A DNA stretch of 8,830 nt from Streptosporangiaceae bacterium (lineage in GTDB: Bacteria > Actinomycetota > Actinomycetes > Streptosporangiales > Streptosporangiaceae). The translations under genes were made by a program, and so were the position numbers. Each line of letters begins with the position of its first letter. Position 1 is the stretch's first letter. The DNA lies in the NCBI GenBank assembly GCA_030045295.1, contig JASIGD010000219.1:1-8830 (forward strand). The letters run 5' to 3'. The notes beneath the pieces were generated by a model. It saw only the letters and a list, made by a program, of their open reading frames with translations, had not been told where the DNA came from and did no database searches. Of the stretch, positions 1 to 6,573 are shown one piece after another.

Positions 1-58
1 GTCGCGATCCCGCGCTCGACGCGCAGGTTGCGGCGCCTCGCCGACGCGATGCGCCGCC

Positions 59-955
59 TCACGCCCGGCGCGCCGAACGCACCCGCAGGGTGAGTCGCTG
101 CCGCGCCTCGAGCACGCCGGGTTCGGCCAGGAATACCGCGTCGAACACGCCGAGCGTCTGGCGGATCTCCGTGCGGCGGTCGGCGGTCATCGCCGGCGGC
201 GCGGGATAGCCGTACATGTCCCGCGCCCAGTCCGGCAGCGCGGCGAGCGCCGCGTCCCTGATGTCCTGCCACAGCTCCGCGATCTCTTCGCCCATGCCCG
301 CCGGGTCCAGCATGTAGCTCATCGCCTCCGCCGCCGCGGCGGTCCGGCGCAGCTCGGGGCGGACGCTGGCGATGTAGTCCTGGAGCAGGCTCACGCTGGA
401 CGGGACGATCTCACGCGGAGCCCCGACCAACTCGGCCGCGACGGTCATCTCGCTGACGTACCGGTCGGCGTCGCCGTCCGCGAGCGGCGTGCCGAACAGC
501 CGGCTGGCCGCCAGCACCGAATCCACCAGGGCGGCGTGCACCCAGAGCAGCAGCGCGGGATCTCCGGCGGCGTAGCGGCGGCCGGTCACGGTGTCGATGC
601 CGCGGACGTGCTCGTGGACCGCCCTGACCCGCTGGGCGGCCCGGCTCGCGCTGGCCCGGTCGCCGTACGTGACGGTGCCGGTGTACGCCATGGTGGCGGC
701 CAGCCTCGCGACCGGGTCGCTGCGCCAGTCGCTGTGCTGGTCGACGCCGGCCATCGCGAGCGGGTGCAGCGCCTGCATCAGCACCGAGCGCAGCCCCGCG
801 ACCGGGCCCGAAAGGTCGGCGGCCAGCCGCCAGGTCACGCTGGTCGGCCCGAAGAACCCGTCGTCCTCCCAATGCTCCGGCACGGCGGACGCGAACGCGG
901 CGGCGTACCGCTGCACCAGCGCCGTCGCGGAAGCGACGTAAGGCTCGGCGGTCAT
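59..955 (-). CDS. MpaB-family (DUF2236) putative heme-dependent oxygenase
   Basis: The 298-residue product matches the DUF2236/MpaB family, which includes the mycophenolate-pathway protein MpaB and the rubber oxygenase Lcp. Characterised members bind heme b and act as oxygenases; most bacterial members have no known substrate. Visible family features are ALHPLAMAGV at residues 62-71, VHEHVRG at 113-119, GRRY at 125-128, and DPALLLWVH at 132-140 followed by LVDS. By analogy with Lcp, H140 is my candidate for the axial heme ligand. There is no signal peptide or clear membrane helix, so a cytoplasmic or peripheral location is likely. The start is well supported: GAGGGGG lies 7 nt upstream. The ATG overlaps the TGA of the deacetylase gene by four bases (ATGA), which implies translational coupling. 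The family call is firm; the reaction and substrate are unknown. Confidence 0.85.
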   Translation of the reverse strand: MTAEPYVASATALVQRYAAAFASAVPEHWEDDGFFGPTSVTWRLAADLSGPVAGLRSVLMQALHPLAMAGVDQHSDWRSDPVARLAATMAYTGTVTYGDRASASRAAQRVRAVHEHVRGIDTVTGRRYAAGDPALLLWVHAALVDSVLAASRLFGTPLADGDADRYVSEMTVAAELVGAPREIVPSSVSLLQDYIASVRPELRRTAAAAEAMSYMLDPAGMGEEIAELWQDIRDAALAALPDWARDMYGYPAPPAMTADRRTEIRQTLGVFDAVFLAEPGVLEARQRLTLRVRSARRA

Positions 956-1827
956 CGTGCGGCCCCCTCTACTTCGTGCGCCCCCTGACCCCGCGGCGGG
1001 CGCAGGCCGGCGAACAGATCGTCTTCGGGCAGCGGCGCGCCGGTGGTGTCGCTGGCCCGGACGAAGTGCTCGCGGCCGAAGGTGGCCTCCGCGATGTCCC
1101 GCGGGATCTTGCTGAACCAGGACTCGGAGATCTGGCTGCCGTGCGCGAACAGCGCGTCGCGCTTGCGGTCCAGGACCTGCCGGATGTCGACGGTGGTGGT
1201 GATGCGCGCCTCAGCGGCGGCCGCCCGCCGCTGACTTTCCGGGTCGGGGTCTTCGAAGTCCGGTACCTCCGCGCCGAGTTCGCGTAGCGCCTCCCAGATC
1301 TTCCGCCAGTCGCTGCCGCGCATGGCGCTGAGGTAGAGCTTGGCCGGGATGCCGGTGTCGGCGAACGCCGCTTGCGCGCAGCGGCTCGTGTGCACGTGAT
1401 CGGGGTGCTGATACGGGCCCTGGTCGTCGTAGGTGATCAGTACCTGCGGCCGGTACCGCTCGATCAGGGCGGAGATCCTGGCGGCCACCTCCGCCCGCGG
1501 AATGTTGCAGAACGCGTCCGGCCGGTCCTTGTAATCCCAGTCGGGCATGCCGGAGTCGTGGTAGCCGAGCACTTCCAGGTCCGTGACGCCCAAGATGGCG
1601 CAGGATTCGCGCAGCTCCGCCAGGCGCTGCCGGGCCACGGCCCGCTCGTCGTGCCCGTCCTGCCCGGGCTTGACGCCGCCCTGGGCGTCGCCGAACTCGC
1701 CGTTCGTGCAGGTCACGACCACGGTACGGACGCCCTGAGCGGCGTACGTGGCGAGCACGCCGCCGGTGCTCGAGGCCTCGTCGTCGGGATGCGCGTGCAC
1801 AGCCATCATCGTCAGCGTTTCTGCCAT
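952..1827 (-). CDS. PIG-L/LmbE-family zinc deacetylase, MshB/Mca-like
   Basis: The 291-residue protein belongs to the PIG-L/LmbE metal-dependent N-acetylglucosaminyl deacetylase family. In actinobacteria this family includes MshB (deacetylates GlcNAc-inositol in mycothiol synthesis) and Mca (cleaves mycothiol S-conjugates). The N-terminal motif AHPDDE at residues 12-17 supplies metal ligands H13 and D16 and catalytic D15. HPDH at 141-144 supplies the third ligand H144, with H141 equivalent to the MshB active-site histidine. GYHDSG (88-93), the TYD segment near 132-134 and FAHGSQ (227-232) also fit the family. The C-terminus ends LFAGLRP, as in Mca and MshB (LFAGI/LLAGL). The region between the zinc motifs differs from both, so I regard it as a paralogue of unproven substrate and give no symbol. 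The start at 1827 overlaps the upstream gene by 16 bases and has only a weak AGG 8 nt upstream; M7 or M8 are alternatives. Confidence 0.88.
   Translation of the reverse strand: MAETLTMMAVHAHPDDEASSTGGVLATYAAQGVRTVVVTCTNGEFGDAQGGVKPGQDGHDERAVARQRLAELRESCAILGVTDLEVLGYHDSGMPDWDYKDRPDAFCNIPRAEVAARISALIERYRPQVLITYDDQGPYQHPDHVHTSRCAQAAFADTGIPAKLYLSAMRGSDWRKIWEALRELGAEVPDFEDPDPESQRRAAAAEARITTTVDIRQVLDRKRDALFAHGSQISESWFSKIPRDIAEATFGREHFVRASDTTGAPLPEDDLFAGLRPPRGQGAHEVEGAAR
963..969 (-). promoter_or_regulatory. Ribosome binding site of the MpaB-family gene
   Basis: GAGGGGG reads on the minus strand 7 nt before the ATG at 955. It lies inside the 3' end of the deacetylase gene, so it can support reinitiation after that gene's overlapping stop. 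Confidence 0.6.
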
Positions 1828-2549
1828 GGTTCCAGCCTGCCCGATAAGGCTCCATATCGCCCAATCGGAGCGTTTAACCTCGCGCTGAGCGCGGCGAGCG
1901 TGGCCAGCAAGAAGGTGGCCATGGCGGCGAAACCATGGCTGGCGGGAATGAGCGGGAGCAACGGGAGCCTGCGCCGCCGCCTGACCTGGACCGGCTCCGC
2001 GAGCAGCCTGGCGATCATCTCGTCGGTGACCGTGAACGCATCGGGAGGCTCGGCGGGCGCGGGCTGCGGTCCCTGCCCGGCCGCGCCGGGCACGACGTCC
2101 GGCCGGGCGGGGTCCTTCAACCGGCTGGACCCCTGAACCGCGGTGAACGCGGTTTCCCCCTCGGCCTTCGGGTCGCCGGAACGGATCGGGTAAGGAGTCC
2201 AGAGGGTGACCATGCAGATGCCAAGGGTGATAGCGCTCCCGACCAGGAGCACCCCGAACCAGGCCACCAGGACCCAGCCGCTGGCCAGGTAGACGACCCA
2301 GACCGCCAGCCCGGTCAGGGCGGCGCTGGCGTGGCCGAACAGCAACACCGGCGGCACCCCTACGCCGGTCGCGCGCTGCCGGCGCAGGCCGCCCCGCACG
2401 ATCCAGGTGCGCAGCATGTAGCCGCCGAGACTGGCGGTGAGCAGCCAGGCGATCAACGCCGCGATGGCGAGTGGCCAGGCCGGGAGGCCCGAAGGGCTCT
2501 GCGGGCTCACGGAGATCACCGAGGCGATAGCAAGGGTGCCCGTGGTCAT
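1812..2549 (-). CDS. Four-helix membrane protein of unknown function
   Basis: I do not recognise this family. With the ATG at 2549 the protein has 245 residues; counts here use the longer GTG form starting at 2555, which adds two residues. Hydrophobic segments lie near 26-48, 68-91, 94-119 and 206-225. A hydrophilic Pro/Ala-rich loop of about 80 residues (120-198) ends in a run of arginines (192-196) before the last helix, which suggests a cytoplasmic loop. Two histidines open helices in a similar setting, H75 in GHASAAL and H207 in SHGFAAM. ATG 2549 is preferred because AGGGA lies 7 nt before it, whereas the same site is only 1 nt from the GTG. The gene is first in an operon with the deacetylase and MpaB-like genes. 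A role in membrane redox or transport is speculation. Confidence 0.75.
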   Translation of the reverse strand: MTTGTLAIASVISVSPQSPSGLPAWPLAIAALIAWLLTASLGGYMLRTWIVRGGLRRQRATGVGVPPVLLFGHASAALTGLAVWVVYLASGWVLVAWFGVLLVGSAITLGICMVTLWTPYPIRSGDPKAEGETAFTAVQGSSRLKDPARPDVVPGAAGQGPQPAPAEPPDAFTVTDEMIARLLAEPVQVRRRRRLPLLPLIPASHGFAAMATFLLATLAALSARLNAPIGRYGALSGRLEPWQKR

Positions 2550-2556
2550 GTTCACA

Positions 2557-2561
2557 TCCCT
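2557..2561 (-). promoter_or_regulatory. Ribosome binding site deciding the membrane-protein start
   Basis: AGGGA on the minus strand lies 7 nt before the ATG at 2549 and 1 nt before the GTG at 2555, so it favours the ATG. Confidence 0.5.
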
Positions 2562-2570
2562 GGCAGCGCA

Positions 2571-2610
2571 GGTAACCGCAGCGTACCTGTCACGCTCCGG
2601 CTGCGGTACC
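2571..2610. repeat. Interrupted inverted repeat in the divergent spacer
   Basis: GGTAACCGCAGC (2571-2582) is mirrored by GCTGCGGTACC (2600-2610), whose complement reads GGTACCGCAGC. The arms agree except for one extra A, and 17 nt separate them. It lies just upstream of the leftward operon and could be an operator or a leader hairpin. No regulator is identifiable. Confidence 0.4.
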
Positions 2611-2617
2611 CCGTGCG

Positions 2618-2635
2618 CCGGCCGAAATCGGCGGG
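2618..2635. promoter_or_regulatory. Operator-like palindrome between the divergent genes
   Basis: GCCGAAATCGGC at 2621-2632 is a perfect dyad (GCCGA/TCGGC) around AA. It extends by two further pairs after one mismatch on each side. This size and symmetry is typical of a dimeric repressor site. It lies midway between the leftward operon and ftsW and abuts the GCGACACGC box. The regulator is unknown. Confidence 0.35.
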
Positions 2636-2648
2636 CGACACGCGACAG
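2635..2648 (+). promoter_or_regulatory. GACAC box upstream of ftsW (possible WhiA site)
   Basis: GCGACACGC at 2635-2643 is followed directly by a second partial box, GACAG (2644-2648). GACAC is the core bound by WhiA in Streptomyces, where ftsW and ftsZ are reported targets. The same 9-mer occurs twice upstream of ftsZ in this window. The pentamer alone is common in GC-rich DNA, so the shared 9-mer and the promoter location carry the argument. No clear -35/-10 pair could be assigned for ftsW. Confidence 0.35.
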
Positions 2649-2706
2649 ATGTCCCGGTCTTGCCGCTGACGGACTAACAGACTTGGGTCATGCGTCACCA
2701 TGCGCC

Positions 2707-2711
2707 GGGAG
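2707..2711 (+). promoter_or_regulatory. Ribosome binding site deciding the ftsW start
   Basis: GGGAG sits 5 nt before the GTG at 2717. The in-frame ATG at 2690 has no comparable purine-rich site, so the GTG is preferred. Confidence 0.55.
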
Positions 2712-2716
2712 CGAGC

Positions 2717-4096
2717 GTGGACGAACGGTCGTTCACGGGGGATGGTGACGGCCAGGCGGACCAGACCTCGCCCGGCCAGGACGGGGCGGCCCTGCGCAGC
2801 CTCGCCGGCGTGCGCGATCAGATCGGCGTGTGGCGCGCCCTGCTCGACCGGCCGCTTACGTCCTACTACCTGGTGCTCGGCATCACGACGCTGCTGCTCG
2901 GGCTGGGCCTGGTCATGGTGCAGTCCACGGCCTCGGTCGCCGACCTGAACGCGGGGCTGTCGCCCTATACCGACTTCAAGAAGCAACTGCTCGGCGCCGC
3001 CATCGGCGTGCCGCTCATGTGGATAGCCGCGCGCTCGTCGCCCCGGCTGTTCCGGGCCTTCGCCTACCCGCTGCTCGCGCTGGCCATCGTCGGGCTGGGC
3101 CTTACGCTGATCCACGGGGTCGGCGTCTCGCAAAACGGCGCGGCCCGGTGGATCTCCCTCGGCGGACAGCAGATCCAGCCGTCCGAGATCGCCAAGCTGG
3201 CCCTGGTCGTGTGGGGCGCCGACCTGCTCGCCCGCAAGGACCGGCTGGGCCAGCTGTCCGACTGGCGGCATATGCTCGTGCCGTTCCTGCCGGGCACCGC
3301 CGTGCTGTGCCTGCTGGTCATGACCGGCGACGACCTGGGCACCACGTTCATTTTGCTGCTCATCTTCCTCACCCTGCTGTGGGTCATCGGCGCGCCCGGG
3401 CGCGTGTTCGCCGGCATGCTGATCCTGATCTTCATCGCCGTCGCGCTCATGATGGTCTCGTCGAAATACCGGATGGACCGCATCCTCGGCTTCCTCGACC
3501 CGCAGGGCGGGCCCACCGGCCCCTACATGCAGAGCATCCAGGGCAAGTACGCGCTCGGCTCGGGCGGCATCACCGGGGTCGGCCTCGGTGCCAGCCGGGA
3601 GAAATGGGGCTGGGTACCGGAATCGACCGACGACTACATCTTCGCCATCCTCGGCGAGGAACTCGGCCTCATCGGCACGCTGTGCGTGACGTTCCTGTAC
3701 GGCCTGCTAGCCTTCGCCGGGCTCCGTATCGCCCGCCGGGTGACCGACTTGTTCTCGCGCCTGGCGGCCACCGGCATCACCGCGTGGATCGTGCTGCAGG
3801 CCGTGGTCAACATCGGCGTGGTGATCGGCATCGTGCCGATCACCGGCGTGCCGCTGCCTCTCGTCTCAGCGGGGCTGTCGTCCCTGCTGATGACGCTGGT
3901 CGCGCTCGGCATGCTGATGTCGTTCGCGCGGCACGAGCCGGGTGCCCAGGAGGCTTTGGCCGCACGCGGCCCCGGCGTGCCGCTGCGCGTTCTAAGCTGG
4001 CTCGGTCTGGCAAAGCGCCGACGGTTAAGCGGCGGCAGTTCAGGGACGAGACATGAGGGTACTGCTCGCAGGCGGCGGGTCCGCCGGTCACATTGA
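2717..4096 (+). CDS. ftsW: Cell division protein FtsW, SEDS peptidoglycan glycosyltransferase
   Basis: FtsW polymerises lipid II into septal glycan together with a class B PBP at the divisome. About ten membrane helices run from the LTSYYLVLG segment to near SFARHEPG. SEDS hallmarks, counted from the upstream ATG at 2690 (subtract 9 for the chosen start), are GAARWISLG (150-158), QPSEIAKLALV (163-173), GDDLGTT (213-219), PESTDDYIFAILGEELG (310-326) and PITGVPLPLVSAGLSSLL (383-400). D315 aligns with the essential aspartate of E. coli FtsW (D297). The tail is basic and rich in Arg. GTG 2717 is chosen for its GGGAG site, giving 459 residues; ATG 2690 would give 468. Its last 44 bases overlap murG. 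It reads divergently from the operon on its left, with no murD or mraY before it. RodA is the alternative family member, excluded by the dcw context. Confidence 0.95.
   Translation: MDERSFTGDGDGQADQTSPGQDGAALRSLAGVRDQIGVWRALLDRPLTSYYLVLGITTLLLGLGLVMVQSTASVADLNAGLSPYTDFKKQLLGAAIGVPLMWIAARSSPRLFRAFAYPLLALAIVGLGLTLIHGVGVSQNGAARWISLGGQQIQPSEIAKLALVVWGADLLARKDRLGQLSDWRHMLVPFLPGTAVLCLLVMTGDDLGTTFILLLIFLTLLWVIGAPGRVFAGMLILIFIAVALMMVSSKYRMDRILGFLDPQGGPTGPYMQSIQGKYALGSGGITGVGLGASREKWGWVPESTDDYIFAILGEELGLIGTLCVTFLYGLLAFAGLRIARRVTDLFSRLAATGITAWIVLQAVVNIGVVIGIVPITGVPLPLVSAGLSSLLMTLVALGMLMSFARHEPGAQEALAARGPGVPLRVLSWLGLAKRRRLSGGSSGTRHEGTARRRRVRRSH
4042..4046 (+). promoter_or_regulatory. Ribosome binding site of murG
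   Basis: AGGGA lies 6 nt before the murG ATG and inside the ftsW coding region. It supports the 44-base overlap start. Confidence 0.6.
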
Positions 4097-5165
4097 ACCA
4101 GCGCTCGCGCTGGCGGACGCGCTGCGACGCGCCGACACCGGCGCCGAAGTGACCTGCCTGGGTACCGAACGCGGCCTGGAGACCCGGCTGATCCCGCTGC
4201 GCGGGTACCCGCTGGAACTCATCCCCGCGGTGCCCATGCCCCGGTCGGTGACGCCCAGGCTGCTCACCGTGCCCGGCCGGCTGGCGGGCGCGGTCAACGC
4301 GGTCGCCGCGGTCCTGGACCGGACCAGGGCCGAGGTGCTCGTCGGGTTCGGCGGGTACGTCGCGACCCCCGCCTACCTGGCGGCCAGGCGGCGCAGGGTC
4401 CCGATCATCGTCCACGAGGCCAACCCCAGGCCGGGACTGGCCAACAAGCTCGGCGCCAGGTTCACCACGCACGTCTTCACCGGTCATCCGGACACCCAGC
4501 TCAGGCACGGGAAATACATCGGGATACCGATCAGGCGCGAGATCGCCGAGCTCGACCGGCTAGCGGTGGGCGACAAGGCCCGCGCGCATTTCGGCCTGCG
4601 GACCGACCTGCCCGTGCTATTGGTGACCGGCGGCTCGCAGGGGGCACGCGCGCTGAATACCGCGGTGTTCGGCGCGGCCGAGTGGCTCAGGGACGCGGGT
4701 GTCCAGGTGCTGCACGTCATCGGCCCGCGGAACGGCGCCGAGGCTCCCGTCGCGACCACCGGGGTGCCCTACGTGGCCACGCCCTACATCGACCGGATGG
4801 ACCTGGCCTACGCGGCGGCGGACTTCGCGTTGTGCCGGGGCGGCGCGATGACCTGCGCCGAGCTCACCGCCGTCGGCTTGCCTGCCGCCTACGTGCCGCT
4901 GCCCATCGGGAACGGCGAACAGCGGCTCAACGCGCTGCCGATCGTCCAGCGCGGCGGCGGCATGCTGGTGTCCAACGCCGAGCTGACCCCCGAGTGGATC
5001 CGGGACACCTTGCTGCCCGTGCTCGTCAACATCGACCAGGTGGCGGACATGTCGGAGGCGGCCGCATCGCTGGGTCGCGGTGACGCCGACCGCTGGCTCG
5101 CCGAGGCGGTCATCGAGATCGTGGAGGGTCGAGGTGGGGATCAAAGCGCTGATCACGCCCGCTGA
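4053..5165 (+). CDS. murG: MurG, UDP-GlcNAc:lipid I N-acetylglucosaminyltransferase
   Basis: MurG transfers GlcNAc from UDP-GlcNAc to lipid I, making lipid II on the inner face of the membrane. The 370-residue length is normal. The two-domain GT-B fold is visible from its glycine loops: GGGSAGH at 7-13 and GFGGYVATPAYLAA at 98-111 in the N-domain, then HEAN at 121-124. In the C-domain come VTGGSQGARALN (191-202), the UDP-sugar site CRGGAMTCAELTAVGLP (261-277, with E270 matching E. coli E269) and GNGEQRLNALP (286-296, with Q290 in the sugar-contacting position). The first loop reads GGGSAGH instead of the more common GGTGGH, a variant I recall in other actinobacteria. The gene overlaps ftsW by 44 bases and murC by 32, so translation is probably coupled. 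The last ten residues (GDQSADHAR region) lie in the murC overlap and look unconserved. Confidence 0.96.
   Translation: MRVLLAGGGSAGHIEPALALADALRRADTGAEVTCLGTERGLETRLIPLRGYPLELIPAVPMPRSVTPRLLTVPGRLAGAVNAVAAVLDRTRAEVLVGFGGYVATPAYLAARRRRVPIIVHEANPRPGLANKLGARFTTHVFTGHPDTQLRHGKYIGIPIRREIAELDRLAVGDKARAHFGLRTDLPVLLVTGGSQGARALNTAVFGAAEWLRDAGVQVLHVIGPRNGAEAPVATTGVPYVATPYIDRMDLAYAAADFALCRGGAMTCAELTAVGLPAAYVPLPIGNGEQRLNALPIVQRGGGMLVSNAELTPEWIRDTLLPVLVNIDQVADMSEAAASLGRGDADRWLAEAVIEIVEGRGGDQSADHAR
5123..5128 (+). promoter_or_regulatory. Ribosome binding site deciding the murC start
   Basis: GGAGGG, close to a perfect Shine-Dalgarno, lies 5 nt before the GTG at 5134. The upstream in-frame ATG at 5080 would add a serine/arginine-rich leader of 18 residues and lacks such a site. 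Confidence 0.65.
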
Positions 5166-6573
5166 ACCGGTGCCCGCGGTCACCCTCGGGCAGGTGCACT
5201 TCACCGGGATCGGCGGCGCCGGGATGTCGGGGATAGCGCGGATCATGCTGTCCAGGGGCATCCGGGTGTCCGGCAGCGACGCCGTGCCTTCGGCGCTGCT
5301 CGATGACCTGCGGGCGCAGGGTGCTCGCGTGCACGTCGGGCACTCGGCCGACAACCTGGGCGGCCTCGGCGCCGGGGACACGCTGGTGCTGTCCAGCGCG
5401 ATCCGCCCGGATAATCCGGAACTGACCGAGGCGACGCGGCGGGGGATGCGGGTGCTGCACCGGGCGGCCGCCCTGGCCTCGGTCATGACCGGGCGGCGGG
5501 TGATCGCGGTCGCCGGCACCCACGGGAAGACCACCACCACATCGATGCTCACGACGGTACTGCGCGAATGCGGCGCCGACCCCGGGTACGTCATCGGCGG
5601 CATTCTCAACGAGACCGGGCTCGGCGCGGAGGACGGCGCCGGCCTGGACTTCGTCGCCGAGGCGGATGAGAGCGACGGGTCGTTTCTCCTGCTGGCCCCC
5701 GACGTCGCGATCATCACCAACGTGGAAGCCGACCACCTGGACAACTACGCGAGCCTGGCGGAGATCACCGACGCGTTCGCCAAGTTCGGCGGCCGCGTCA
5801 GCGGCATGGTCCTGAGCTGCGCGGATGACCCGGGCGCGGAGGCTGTGGCGGCCCGCTTGGCATCCGCTGGCCCCGCGCGCGTGCGGCGGTACGGCCAGTC
5901 GCCGCGCGCCGATTACCGGCTCGCCGATGTCCAGTCCCGGGGGATGGCGGTCAGCTTCGCGGTCGCCGCTGACCACAGCCCGTTCGGCGAGCTTCTGGCC
6001 CAGATGACCGTGCACGTTCCCGGGCACCACAACGCGCTGAACGCGACCGCCGCGTTCGCCGCGGCCGTCGAGCTCGGCTTCGCGCCGCCGCGCGTGACTG
6101 CCGCCCTCGCGGGCTACCGTGGCACCCGACGCCGGATGGAGCTCAAGGGCGAGGCGGACGGGGTGCGGGTGCTTGACAGCTACGCGCACCACCCGACCGA
6201 GCTCGCCGCCGACCTGCGCGCCGCGCGTGACATCGTGGCGGGCGGCCGGGTCATCGCCATCTTCCAGCCGCACCTGTACAGTAGGACGAGGATATTCGCC
6301 AGCCAGTTCGGCACGGCGCTCGGACTCGCCGATGAGGTGATCGTGCTCGAGGTGTACGCGGCGCGCGAGGACCCGGAACCCGGTGTGACGGGCCTGCTCG
6401 TCGCGGACGCGGTCCCGGGCGGGCGGGCGCGGTTCCTGCCCCACCGCGAGCAGGTAGCGCCGGTGATCGCCGGGCTCGCCGAACCGGGCGACCTGGTGCT
6501 GACCATGGGGGCCGGGGATGTGACGCTGCTCGGTCCGCAGCTGGTTGAGACCCTCCGGAGACGGCGCGAGTGA
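5134..6573 (+). CDS. murC: MurC, UDP-N-acetylmuramate--L-alanine ligase
   Basis: MurC joins L-alanine to UDP-MurNAc using ATP, the first amino-acid step of the peptidoglycan stem. From GTG 5134 it is 479 residues, normal for the family. The N-terminal Rossmann-like domain carries HFTGIGGAGMSG (22-33), which binds UDP-MurNAc. The central ATPase domain has the P-loop GTHGKTTT (128-135), EADESDGSF (176-184) and NVEADHLDNY (196-205). GHHNALNATAA (297-307) precedes the C-terminal ligase domain, with DSYAHHPTE (348-356), FQPHLYSRT (377-385) and the MurC-type YAAREDP (408-414). DSYAHHPTE and FQPHLYSRT separate it from MurD, MurE, MurF and Mpl. The start overlaps murG by 32 bases; the stop overlaps the ftsQ start by four. 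All key motifs appear intact. The gene's place between murG and ftsQ matches mycobacteria and corynebacteria. Confidence 0.96.
   Translation: MGIKALITPAEPVPAVTLGQVHFTGIGGAGMSGIARIMLSRGIRVSGSDAVPSALLDDLRAQGARVHVGHSADNLGGLGAGDTLVLSSAIRPDNPELTEATRRGMRVLHRAAALASVMTGRRVIAVAGTHGKTTTTSMLTTVLRECGADPGYVIGGILNETGLGAEDGAGLDFVAEADESDGSFLLLAPDVAIITNVEADHLDNYASLAEITDAFAKFGGRVSGMVLSCADDPGAEAVAARLASAGPARVRRYGQSPRADYRLADVQSRGMAVSFAVAADHSPFGELLAQMTVHVPGHHNALNATAAFAAAVELGFAPPRVTAALAGYRGTRRRMELKGEADGVRVLDSYAHHPTELAADLRAARDIVAGGRVIAIFQPHLYSRTRIFASQFGTALGLADEVIVLEVYAAREDPEPGVTGLLVADAVPGGRARFLPHREQVAPVIAGLAEPGDLVLTMGAGDVTLLGPQLVETLRRRRE

Noticed and set aside
1..93. Open plus-strand frame ending in TGA at 91-93, possibly the 3' end of a gene convergent with the MpaB-like gene.
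   Set aside because: Only about 30 Arg/Ala-rich codons without a motif; all frames here are open because of GC content. No other feature is visible in bases 1-58.
2690..2716. ftsW start at ATG 2690.
   Set aside because: No purine-rich ribosome site precedes it, while GTG 2717 has GGGAG at 5 nt. It stays possible, since FtsW N-termini vary.
5080..5133. Longer murC start at ATG 5080.
   Set aside because: It adds a Ser/Arg-rich stretch with no family similarity, which is murG read in another frame. GTG 5134 has GGAGGG 5 nt upstream.
5376..5386. GACACGCTGG inside murC, matching part of the ftsZ repeats (also GACACGCTG in ftsZ near 8209).
   Set aside because: Both are in-frame Asp-Thr-Leu codons in coding sequence. 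They show that the core sequence arises by chance and that isolated copies should not be called sites.
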